Assembly: GCA_024635465.1 (NCBI GenBank)
Contig: JAGXIS010000114.1
Span: 1 to 8,545, forward strand
Length of the DNA: 8,545 nt
From: Bacteroidota bacterium
GTDB lineage: Bacteria; Bacteroidota; Rhodothermia; Balneolales; Balneolaceae
Direction: 5' to 3'
Part shown: piece after piece, positions 1 to 6,998 of the stretch
How the letters are laid out: each line of letters opens with the position of its first letter
Numbering within the stretch: position 1 is the first letter of the stretch
The notes under the pieces: model-generated
What the model saw: the letters and a program-made list of their open reading frames with translations, nothing else
The model's database searches: none
Told to the model about the DNA's origin: nothing
Position numbers and translations under genes: made by a program

Positions 1-1553
1 ACAAAACTAGTAGCCTCTTGTAAGAGTTGAATCGCCTCACCTTTTCGTATTAAAATGCCGTTTTCAGCTCCCAAACCCGATCCTGCCATCAACGCCGTGG
101 GTGTTGCTAACCCTAACGCACACGGACAAGCAATCACCAGAACGGCAAGAGCTGCAAAAAAAGCCTGACTTACAGGCTCTAGATCAGTAATTATCCAGGG
201 GACATAAGACTCAGCCCACAATAACATAGGAGTCAGGAGATCAGGAAAAATCCACCAAAAAAGAAACGTAGCTAAAGCCAGTAATAGAATAACTGGCACA
301 AAAATGGCAGTTACTCTATCAGCAAAAGTTTGAATCGGAATTTTGGACACCTGGGCCTCCTCAACGAGCCGTACTACCTGATTTAGAAAAGTATCTTCCC
401 CCAGTTTTCTAACCTCTACTCTGATCGTCCCTTCGGTGTTGATTGTGCCTCCGATAACTTGTTCACCTTCCCCCCTTACAACCGGCATCGACTCCCCTGT
501 GACCATCGACTCATCAATGGAACTTTTTCCGTTCACAATCTCCCCATCAGTGGGGATTTTTTCTCCCGGACGTACAATCATGACATCATTTAACCTTAAT
601 TCCTTTAACGGAATCTCTTTCTCAATCCCATTCTTTATTACATTTGCTGACGCAGCTTCTAGTGTGAGGAGACGCGTGATCGCCTCAGATGCCCTGCCCC
701 GGGCTTTTGTCTCAACGTATCTGCCTGTTAGATGAAATGCCATAATCATTGCAGCTATTCCTGCAAAACTGTAGAACTGGGAATCGATCCACCCCATCTG
801 AAAGCCTATTGCAACAAATCCTGTAATGACTGAAGCGACCGTACCCAGCGCAATCAAAACATCCATATTTGGCGACAGGATTCTTGCTGATTTAAACGCA
901 CTGATCAAAGTACTCCGACCCGGACCCGATATCACATAACCCGCTCCCAAGACCATAGCCATATCCATCACCAAATGGGAAGTAATATGGACACCAAGTA
1001 CCATATCCAGGAACATCCAGATCATCAATGGTAGAGTCACGACCCAACTTTTCACCATTTTTTGCTTCGAAGCATCCAGTTCAGCCTGATCTCTCTTTTT
1101 TTTTGCTTCCAGCTGATCTCCTTTTTCCTCACTTTCTTGTGAGATTTCATATCCGGAATCTTCTACAGATTTAATGATTTCTTTAATCCTCTCTTGATTC
1201 AAATCCCCTTCAACGAATACTTTTCCTGTAGAAAGGTTTACACCTGCACCTGTTACTCCATCAATTTTTTTGATCGCTTTTTCTACTGTTCCAACACATG
1301 CGGAGCAGTGCATACCGTCCACTCTGAATATTTTCTTTCTCTCTTCCGGCTCAATCAGTTCAAATCCTATTCCATCAACCGTCTTCGATAATTTTTCAAA
1401 AGAGACTTCAGAATCTTCAAACGTCACCACGGCTTTTTCAGTCAAGAGAACAACATCAACCTCCTTCACACCATCAATAGCCTCTAAGGTTTTCTTGACT
1501 GAGGATGTACATCCCGCACAATGCATCCCCCTAATTTCATATGTTTTTTTCAT
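1..1553 (-). CDS. copA: Copper-translocating P1B-type ATPase CopA (N-terminal 517 residues; 3' end beyond the window)
   Basis: This inner-membrane pump uses ATP to export Cu(I) from the cytoplasm. The frame is open from the ATG at 1553-1551 to the left edge, 517 codons without a stop. Two HMA domains come first: GMHCAGC at residues 9-15 and GMHCSAC at 80-86. A charged Lys/Glu-rich linker covers about 137-167. Hydrophobic helices lie near 170-188, 195-210, 229-250, 260-280 and 413-436. The actuator domain carries the dephosphorylation motif TGES at 352-355 (within DESMVTGES). The metal-transport motif C476-P477-C478 sits in IACPCALGLATPTA. The DKTGT phosphorylation loop and ATP-binding domain should lie past the edge, so whether the gene is intact there is unknown. 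A purine-rich AAAAGGA lies just upstream of the ATG. The CPC motif and paired HMA domains favour Cu(I) over Zn/Cd; Ag(I) is also possible. It lies downstream of and co-directional with the HMA-AraC regulator, which probably controls it. Confidence 0.96.
   Translation of the reverse strand, partial: MKKTYEIRGMHCAGCTSSVKKTLEAIDGVKEVDVVLLTEKAVVTFEDSEVSFEKLSKTVDGIGFELIEPEERKKIFRVDGMHCSACVGTVEKAIKKIDGVTGAGVNLSTGKVFVEGDLNQERIKEIIKSVEDSGYEISQESEEKGDQLEAKKKRDQAELDASKQKMVKSWVVTLPLMIWMFLDMVLGVHITSHLVMDMAMVLGAGYVISGPGRSTLISAFKSARILSPNMDVLIALGTVASVITGFVAIGFQMGWIDSQFYSFAGIAAMIMAFHLTGRYVETKARGRASEAITRLLTLEAASANVIKNGIEKEIPLKELRLNDVMIVRPGEKIPTDGEIVNGKSSIDESMVTGESMPVVRGEGEQVIGGTINTEGTIRVEVRKLGEDTFLNQVVRLVEEAQVSKIPIQTFADRVTAIFVPVILLLALATFLFWWIFPDLLTPMLLWAESYVPWIITDLEPVSQAFFAALAVLVIACPCALGLATPTALMAGSGLGAENGILIRKGEAIQLLQEATSF
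1081..1123 (-). other. Candidate -1 ribosomal frameshift site in copA
   Basis: On the coding (minus) strand a run of nine A (1104-1096) is followed by G, read in frame as GCA AAA AAA AAG (A150-K153). The heptamer A-AAA-AAG at 1101-1095 has the phase required for tandem -1 slippage and matches the dnaX slippery sequence. An AAGGAG sequence at 1123-1118 lies 16 bases upstream, like the internal Shine-Dalgarno stimulator of dnaX. After a -1 shift the ribosome would read GAG AGA TCA GGC and stop at TGA (1083-1081). The product would be a soluble protein of about 157 residues holding both HMA domains. I found only weak downstream structure. Lys-rich A-runs also occur by chance in linkers, so function is inferred. 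Confidence 0.4.
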
Positions 1554-1631
1554 TTCATCCTTTTCATTTCAACAGCAGACAATTCGTATAGTTGATTTAA
1601 AAATAGCAGGAAACCTTAGAGAAATTATTAC

Positions 1632-1665
1632 AGCCAAACATACTTAATGTGTAAAACTTTTGGCT
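1632..1665 (-). promoter_or_regulatory. Candidate copA operator/promoter in the regulator-copA gap
   Basis: The 134-base gap between the regulator and copA contains a perfect 7-base inverted repeat. AGCCAAA lies at 1632-1638 and TTTGGCT at 1659-1665, with 20 bases between them. On the minus strand, TATGTTTG (1642-1635) fits the Bacteroidota -7 consensus TAnnTTTG and overlaps the arm nearer copA. A transcript from there would have a leader of roughly 75 bases. No TTTG-type -33 element is found at the expected spacing, so the promoter call is weak. The overlap of repeat and -7 element would suit repression or metal-dependent control, but AraC-family proteins more often bind direct repeats. Confidence 0.3.
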
Positions 1666-1687
1666 CCTTAAAATAATTCGGGGTGGG

Positions 1688-2251
1688 TCAGATTTGATCC
1701 CGCTTCTTTCTCTTGATGTCCTTTTTCTTGAGGTATTGTGTAACGGTACTTCCGGTCACTTTTTTAAATTGATTGGAGAGGTACTGAACGCTACTGTATT
1801 TGAGTCGCCAGGCAATTTCACTGAGTGTGTACTTTTTAAATTCAAGAAGTTCTTTCACCCTCTCGATTTTTAATTCGATTAAATAGCTCTCAATAGTGCT
1901 TCCCTTCTGCTCTGAAAATACTTTACTCAGATAAGAATAGTTATAGTTTGATTTTTCTGAAACAAATTGAGACAGTTTTGGTGGATTTTTTTCATTCTCA
2001 ATAGTTTCCAAATACTTGATGAGCGTACTTTTAACCATGCTTACCAACTCTGCCTCCCGATCAAATATCAGATCAAAACCACTATTTTCCAGCTTACCTT
2101 GAAAAGTTTTGATCTCCTTTTCAGAAAATTTTTTCTCCAGCTCAGCAATACCCAAATCAACATAAGCATCCGGACGATCCATCTCTTTCAGGATACCTTT
2201 TACAGCATCGATGCATCTAGGGCAAACCATGTTACCGATACTTAATTTCAT
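1688..2251 (-). CDS. HMA-like metal-binding domain fused to AraC-type DNA-binding domain; probable copper-responsive regulator
   Basis: This is a cytoplasmic one-component transcription regulator of 187 residues. Residues 1-68 resemble a heavy-metal-associated domain, with MVCPRC placing Cys10 and Cys13 where MxCxxC proteins bind metal, followed by the usual alpha-beta pattern. Residues about 85-185 form an AraC/XylS helix-turn-helix domain: YSYLSKVFSEQKG near 106-117, a recognition-linker stretch at 120-138, TLSEIAWRLKYSS at 142-154, and the family's end motif FKKVTGSTVTQYL at 162-174. The tail is strongly basic. There is no AraC sugar-binding domain, so the HMA domain is the likely sensor. 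Cu(I) is the likeliest ligand given copA immediately downstream, though this is inferred. The ATG lies 26 bases after the glmS stop with no clear Shine-Dalgarno, so it may be transcribed with glmS. Proteins of this layout are known in Bacteroidota, generally annotated only as AraC family. Confidence 0.88.
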   Translation of the reverse strand: MKLSIGNMVCPRCIDAVKGILKEMDRPDAYVDLGIAELEKKFSEKEIKTFQGKLENSGFDLIFDREAELVSMVKSTLIKYLETIENEKNPPKLSQFVSEKSNYNYSYLSKVFSEQKGSTIESYLIELKIERVKELLEFKKYTLSEIAWRLKYSSVQYLSNQFKKVTGSTVTQYLKKKDIKRKKRDQI

Positions 2252-2277
2252 TGTCTCAGTTTTTTTGTTGGGAGCTA

Positions 2278-4119
2278 TTATTCGACAGTCACACTTTTAG
2301 CCAAATTTCTGGGCTGATCCACATTACATCCTCTGTTTACTGCAATATAGTAGGATAAAAGTTGGAGTGGAATCACAGTTAACAGAGGTGAAAAACAGTC
2401 TATTGTATTGGGAATAGATACACAGAAGTCAGCCAAATCTTTTACTTCAGTATTTTCGTCATTAATGATTGCGATCAATCTCCCTTTTCGTGCTTTCACC
2501 TCTTCAATATTTGATACCATTTTATCATTGGTATGATCTGTTGCAGCTATTACAACTACGGGCATCATCTCATCAATCAACGCTATGGGGCCGTGCTTCA
2601 TTTCTGCGGCCGGATACCCCTCAGCATGGATGTATGAGATCTCTTTCAATTTAAGAGCCCCCTCAAGAGCAACAGGAAAACTGTAACTTCGGCCCAGATA
2701 GAGAAAATTTGGAGCGTATGTGAACAACGACGCCATTTTTTTGATCGTATCATCGCTATGCTCCAGAATATGTTCCACTTTCGCAGGTATTCTGCTCAGT
2801 TCAGCAATATATCTCTTCATTTCATCAGAGGAGATCAATCCTTTTCTTTGCCCCAGTTCAAGAGCCATCATAATCAGTACAACCACCTGAGCTGTAAATG
2901 CTTTTGTGGATGCTACTCCAATTTCAGGTCCGGCGTGGGTAAACACACCGGCATCTGTCTCTCTGGATATGGTTGACCCAACCACATTACAAATTCCCAG
3001 CACCAAAGCCCCTTTTTCCTGTGCTTCTCGAAGGGCAGCCAATGTATCAGCAGTTTCTCCACTTTGTGAAATCACTAAAAGTACATCTCCTTTACCGATC
3101 AGCGGATCTCTATATCTGAATTCAGATGCATATTCCACTTCAACGGGTGTTTTCGCTAACTGTTCAAATAGATATTCACCAACGAGTGCAGAGTGCCAGC
3201 TGGTACCGCATGCAGCAATGACTATTCGTTTTGCATTCACCAAATCATCGATCACATCCTCAATTCCACCCAAAAGAATAGAACTGTTTTCAACATCAAT
3301 TCTACCCCTCATACAATCCGCAATCGATCGTGGCTGTTCAAAAATCTCTTTCAACATAAAATGTGGATAACCTGCTTTCTCAATGGCATCCAGGCTAATG
3401 GCAAGTTCATGAACTTCCTTGGTCAGAGGTGAATCATCAATGGTTTTAACTTCATAATTGCTGCGAGTTACGATTGCCATTTCGCCATCATCCAGATAAA
3501 CCACTTTATTGGTATACTCTACAATCGGTGATGCATCAGAAGCGATAAACATCTCATTCTCTCCAACACCCAACAAAAGGGGTGAACCTTTTCTGGCAAT
3601 ATAAATTTTATCAGGTGTCTCTATGTTCAGGATTGCCAATCCATACGTTCCTACGATCTGCTTTAAAGCTAACCGTATGGCCTGTTCAAAGGTAACTCCT
3701 TTGGATTTTGTATAGATCTCTTCAATGAGTTGGGCAATTATTTCGGTATCTGTCTGACTTTGAAAAGTTCGTCCCCTCTCTATCAATTGTTTCTTAAGGG
3801 TATTGTAATTTTCAATGATTCCGTTGTGAACAACCGCAATTTTCCCGGTTTCGCTTAGATGTGGATGAGAATTTACATCATTGGGTTCTCCATGAGTTGC
3901 CCATCGGGTATGACCTATTCCCAACTTCCCTGAAAGATTATTTTTTTTGGACCCTTTTTCGAGATTGATAACTTTCCCTTTTCCCTTTTGTACTATCAGT
4001 TTACCATCAATTAAGGCAATTCCGGCCGAGTCGTATCCTCTATACTCTAACCGTTTTAAACCTTTAATTAAAACTTCCGTCGCGTCTCTATCTCCTACAT
4101 ACCCTACAATTCCACACAT
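2278..4119 (-). CDS. glmS: Glutamine--fructose-6-phosphate aminotransferase (isomerizing)
   Basis: This cytoplasmic enzyme makes glucosamine-6-phosphate from fructose-6-phosphate and glutamine, the first committed step to UDP-GlcNAc for peptidoglycan and surface glycans. It has 613 residues, normal for the family (about 600-620). The class II glutaminase domain begins MCGIVGY, with Cys2 becoming the N-terminal nucleophile once Met is removed. It continues with EYRGYDSAG at 25-33, HTRWATHG at 70-77, HNG at 98-100 and TD at 123-124. Two SIS domains follow: CGTS at 304-307 and SQSGET at 351-356 bind the sugar phosphate. Glu493, His509 (KHGP) and Lys608 (LAKSVTVE, the C-terminal end) correspond to the E. 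coli catalytic residues Glu488, His504 and Lys603. It is divergent from the GlmU-type gene and followed closely by the HMA-AraC regulator. No glmS ribozyme is expected in this group, and the 73-base upstream gap is too short to hold one. Confidence 0.98.
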   Translation of the reverse strand: MCGIVGYVGDRDATEVLIKGLKRLEYRGYDSAGIALIDGKLIVQKGKGKVINLEKGSKKNNLSGKLGIGHTRWATHGEPNDVNSHPHLSETGKIAVVHNGIIENYNTLKKQLIERGRTFQSQTDTEIIAQLIEEIYTKSKGVTFEQAIRLALKQIVGTYGLAILNIETPDKIYIARKGSPLLLGVGENEMFIASDASPIVEYTNKVVYLDDGEMAIVTRSNYEVKTIDDSPLTKEVHELAISLDAIEKAGYPHFMLKEIFEQPRSIADCMRGRIDVENSSILLGGIEDVIDDLVNAKRIVIAACGTSWHSALVGEYLFEQLAKTPVEVEYASEFRYRDPLIGKGDVLLVISQSGETADTLAALREAQEKGALVLGICNVVGSTISRETDAGVFTHAGPEIGVASTKAFTAQVVVLIMMALELGQRKGLISSDEMKRYIAELSRIPAKVEHILEHSDDTIKKMASLFTYAPNFLYLGRSYSFPVALEGALKLKEISYIHAEGYPAAEMKHGPIALIDEMMPVVVIAATDHTNDKMVSNIEEVKARKGRLIAIINDENTEVKDLADFCVSIPNTIDCFSPLLTVIPLQLLSYYIAVNRGCNVDQPRNLAKSVTVE

Positions 4120-4192
4120 AACTATTTATATTATTGTCTAACTTATTCCGTAGTTCTCTATTAATTCATTTAATTATCAACAAAATACAAAA
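4120..4192. promoter_or_regulatory. Divergent promoter region between glmS and the GlmU-type gene
   Basis: This 73-base, strongly AT-rich gap separates two genes that start in opposite directions, so it must carry the start signals for both unless transcription enters from further off. I looked for the Bacteroidota TAnnTTTG element on both strands and found only imperfect matches, such as TAAGTTAG on the minus strand, with no well-placed -33 element. The call rests on position alone. Confidence 0.45.
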
Positions 4193-5410
4193 ATGAATCC
4201 TGTTTCCTGCTTTTTTGAAGACCATTTTCTAGAAAATTTTCATCCACTTACTTTAACCCGTCCACTTTTTGATCTGCGAGTGGGAATATTGACCCTCGGA
4301 GAAAAATGGATGCACGCACTTGGCGAGTCGGGGAAAAGCACTAAAGGAGTGCTTCGGGGACATCTAAAGGGTGTTTTTGAAGAAGTGACTATCACAGATT
4401 CAGAACAGCATGTGTTGTGGATCAATCCCAGATTTATTCCAAATACGGATCTGATCAATGATATTAAAAAACTCAATCCATTAGACGCTATTTATGTTGA
4501 TCAGCAACTTGCTATAGCATTAGTGGATACAGACACTCATCAAAAATGGATTGAATCAGGTTATAAAAAAGAGGATTTAAATTCGATTCAACATTTTGAT
4601 GGGGAAGTTTTAGTAATAAAAAATAGTTGGGAATTATTCCAACTAAATGGTTCGGAGATTAAAAAAGATATTAAGCTATTAAAAGTTGTAGCAGTGAACG
4701 ATACAAAGCAATATCCAAATGCACTGCTCATCAACAATGAACAAATATTTATTGAACCGGGAGCTATCATTGAACCGGGAGCTCTATTATATGCGGAAAA
4801 AGGCCCAATATTTATCGGTAAAAATGCACGTATTATGGCCAATTCCGTGGTTCGTGGACCCTCTGCTATATGTGATAGTTCTGTCGTAAAAATGGGGGCA
4901 AAAATCTATGAAGAGACCACGATTGGGCCTGTTTGCAAAGTAGGTGGCGAAATTTCAAATGTGATTTTTCACTCTTATTCCAATAAATCCCACGATGGTT
5001 ATGTCGGAAATTCGGTTTTTGGTCAATGGTGCAATCTGGGTGCAGATACAAATACATCCAATCTCAAAAACAACTACAGTAATGTTAAAGTAGTTGAGTG
5101 GAAAACGAAAAAGGAGTACGATACAGGTCAGCAGTTTATCGGTACGATCATGGGGGATCATAGTAAAACAGGAATTAATTCAATGCTCAATACTGGCACC
5201 ATTTGTGGGGTTTGTTGTAATCTCTTTTCAGACAGTTATCCTCCCAAATTTGTCCCCTCTTTTAGCTGGGTAAGTGGGAATAACATAGTACCATATCATT
5301 TCGAAAAAGCGATTGAAGCGATGGAAAAAATGATGCAACGTCGAGATGTAACATTAACTCCGGCATACAAAAGAATGATGAAGGCCATCTTTCAGTCAAC
5401 GAGTTTTTAA
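4193..5410 (+). CDS. GlmU-type bifunctional enzyme: GlcNAc-1-P uridylyltransferase / GlcN-1-P acetyltransferase (alternative Bacteroidota type)
   Basis: It is predicted to turn glucosamine-1-phosphate into UDP-GlcNAc by acetylation and UTP-dependent uridylylation, in the cytoplasm. Its 405 residues are shorter than classic GlmU (about 450). The N-terminal domain (1 to about 180) lacks the usual LAAGxGTRM loop and instead begins with LTLTRPLFDLRVG at 19-31, the hallmark of the alternative GlmU family of Bacteroidota. Residues about 185-345 form a left-handed beta-helix of hexapeptide repeats, visible as IEPGAIIEPGALL at 187-199 and GPIFIGKNARIM at 204-215. The block NKSHDGYVGNS at 264-274 followed by NLGADTNTSNLKNNY at 281-295 matches the acetyl-acceptor/CoA region of GlmU. 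His267 is the probable equivalent of the catalytic His, by position only. It lies divergent to glmS, which makes an upstream intermediate of the same pathway; glmM is not in the window. The start ATG has no obvious Shine-Dalgarno, which is usual for this group. Confidence 0.88.
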   Translation: MNPVSCFFEDHFLENFHPLTLTRPLFDLRVGILTLGEKWMHALGESGKSTKGVLRGHLKGVFEEVTITDSEQHVLWINPRFIPNTDLINDIKKLNPLDAIYVDQQLAIALVDTDTHQKWIESGYKKEDLNSIQHFDGEVLVIKNSWELFQLNGSEIKKDIKLLKVVAVNDTKQYPNALLINNEQIFIEPGAIIEPGALLYAEKGPIFIGKNARIMANSVVRGPSAICDSSVVKMGAKIYEETTIGPVCKVGGEISNVIFHSYSNKSHDGYVGNSVFGQWCNLGADTNTSNLKNNYSNVKVVEWKTKKEYDTGQQFIGTIMGDHSKTGINSMLNTGTICGVCCNLFSDSYPPKFVPSFSWVSGNNIVPYHFEKAIEAMEKMMQRRDVTLTPAYKRMMKAIFQSTSF

Positions 5411-5505
5411 GAACATCTGATTTGAGTAATCCAAAAGATTGAGTAGGGGTATCAAAGTAATCCATTGTCTACTATCCATCGTGAACAATAAATTATATTA
5501 AAGTT

Positions 5506-6984
5506 ATGCAATCACGGTTTTTGAATTCATCTCAGCTAGGGCTGTTCACCGGAATCATCTTTTTTATTATACTTTTAGTTCTACCAGCACCGGAAGGATT
5601 AGAAGATGTTGCATGGAAAACTGCTGCAGTTGCAGTCCTCATGGCTGTTCTTTGGATAACTGAGTCGATTCCTATAGCTGCAACTGCTCTTTTACCCATC
5701 GTCTTATTCCCCGTAATGGGTATTGCACCCATTGGCAACACCACTGCTCCCTATGCGAACCCTTTGATCTTTCTTTTTATGGGTGGTTTTATCATCGCTA
5801 TAGCCATGCAGACCTGGGATCTGCATAAAAGAATTGCCCTTAATATTGTTAATTTTGTCGGCGTAAAACCTTCATCCATAATCATTGGATTTATCTTAGC
5901 ATCTGCATTTTTAAGTATGTGGGTAAGCAATACGGCAACGGCACTTATGATGCTGCCAATTGCAGTTTCTGTTCTGCAGATTGTAAATAGTGAACGTGAC
6001 GCTTCAAAAGTACCCGTTACAAATTTTGAGATCGTTTTGGTACTTGCTATTGCCTATGCTTGTAATATCGGTGGAATTGGAACTTTGATCGGAACTCCGC
6101 CAAATGCATTAATGGCTGCATTTATGCTAGAAAGTTTTAATGTTGAAATTGGTTTTGCAGAGTGGATGCTTGTAGGGGTTCCATTGGTCATTATCATGCT
6201 GCCTATCATGTATTTACTACTGGCTAAATTTATCTTTCCCATCAAATTAAAAGAGTTACCGGGGGGGAAATCTGTTATTACCAATCAACTGAATGCACTC
6301 GGAAATATGAGTAAGGCTGAATTCAGAGTCGCTCTGGTTTTCGGACTCACCGCTTTATTATGGATAATTCGCCCTCTATTGTCAGAATCTATCCCCGGCT
6401 TGTCAGATGCCGGAATTGCCATTTCTGCAGGGGTGGTTCTGTTTCTTCTCCCAAGTGGTGAAAGAAAGAGCGAAAGAATATTAATGTGGGAAAATTTAAA
6501 AGAACTACCCTGGGGAATTCTCATACTTTTTGGTGGGGGATTGAGCTAGGCAATGGCGATTACTTCTTCCGGATTGGCTACCTGGATTGGAGAAGCTGTG
6601 AGTGGTTTGGATGCTCTCCCACTTGTAATTTTAGTACTGTTAGTCATAGCAATCATCGTATTTCTGACAGAAATCACTAGTAATACAGCCACTGCTGCTG
6701 CCTTTTTACCCATTTTGGCATCATCAGCCATTGGAATAGGTCAAAACCCAATGTTATTTGTTATTCCCGCTGCAATTGCTGCCAGCTGTGCATTTATGCT
6801 GCCGGTTGCCACTCCACCCAATGCAATCATTTACGGAAGTGGGAAAGTTACCATTCCACAAATGGCAAAAGCGGGGGTATGGCTGAATATCATTGTCTCT
6901 ATACTACTAACAATAGCAAGCTACACCCTATTTGCTTACGTTTTCGGGATAGAACCGGGCGTTATACCTGATTGGGTTAATTAA
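5506..6984 (+). pseudogene. DASS/SLC13-family sodium-coupled anion (dicarboxylate-type) transporter, split by an in-frame amber codon
   Basis: Read through the stop, this is a complete inner-membrane transporter of 492 residues, a normal length for the divalent anion:sodium symporter family. The first part (5506-6549, 347 residues) has ITESIPIAATALLP at 51-64, the first substrate/Na+ motif SNTATA at 141-146, and GIGTLIGTPPNAL, a family signature, near 190-202. The frame then meets TAG at 6547-6549, directly after FGGGLS. It resumes without a shift and carries the second SNTATA (392-397 in read-through numbering) and VATPPNAI. The two SNT motifs together form the transport site, so the first part alone should not transport. 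Family members usually have a hydrophobic residue, often Leu, at the stop position, which fits one TTG-to-TAG change. There is no other decay, so this is either a very recent mutation, a sequencing error or a read-through case. The substrate (succinate, malate, sulfate and others) cannot be told. The 95-base gap before it holds no clear promoter motif. Confidence 0.85.
6553..6984 (+). CDS. C-terminal fragment of the split DASS transporter (possible re-initiation product)
   Basis: This is the in-frame remainder of the transporter downstream of the amber codon, 143 residues. Its first ATG lies three bases after the TAG, so ribosomes ending at the stop could in principle re-initiate there. It includes a helix near 22-40, the second SNTATA motif at 43-48, MLPVATPPNAI, and a final helix near 120-136. 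It lacks the first SNT motif and the N-terminal helices, so it could work only if it assembled with the upstream fragment. I treat it as part of the same broken gene rather than an independent one. Confidence 0.5.
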   Translation: MAITSSGLATWIGEAVSGLDALPLVILVLLVIAIIVFLTEITSNTATAAAFLPILASSAIGIGQNPMLFVIPAAIAASCAFMLPVATPPNAIIYGSGKVTIPQMAKAGVWLNIIVSILLTIASYTLFAYVFGIEPGVIPDWVN

Positions 6985-6998
6985 ATAGATATAATCCA

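Noticed and set aside
1554..1571. A tiny minus-strand frame (ATG AAA AGG ATG AAA TGA) overlapping the copA start region as a leader peptide
   Set aside because: It has only five codons and consists mainly of the purine-rich ribosome-binding stretch. Nothing distinguishes it from chance.
1270..1647. A 125-codon plus-strand open frame opposite the copA start and the gap beside it
   Set aside because: It is antisense to the two HMA domains of copA, is rich in Ser/Phe/Thr as expected from complementing Lys/Glu codons, and has no recognisable motif.
2906..3370. A 154-codon plus-strand open frame opposite glmS
   Set aside because: It lies wholly antisense to a glmS frame with all catalytic motifs intact, its translation shows no domain pattern, and shorter frames of the same sort occur throughout the gene. 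It is a shadow.
5411..5505. A terminator or promoter between the GlmU-type gene and the transporter
   Set aside because: GAGTAG and CTACT allow only a four-to-five base pairing with a long loop and no T-run. No TAnnTTTG element at proper spacing was found, so nothing specific is supported.
6261..6267. A run of seven G inside the transporter as a possible phase-variable tract
   Set aside because: It is in frame with conserved sequence on both sides and encodes Pro-Gly-Gly in a loop. Seven G is short for slippage, and the gene is broken by a substitution elsewhere, not here.
6547..6549. Pyrrolysine or other recoding at the amber codon
   Set aside because: The position is not a known recoding site in this family, relatives have ordinary hydrophobic residues there, and no pyl genes or downstream recoding element are visible in the window.
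6486..6680. A plus-strand open frame that crosses the amber codon in another frame
   Set aside because: I considered whether it could bypass the stop by frameshifting. Its translation does not resemble the transporter, whereas the original frame resumes perfectly after the TAG, so a point stop and not an indel explains the break.
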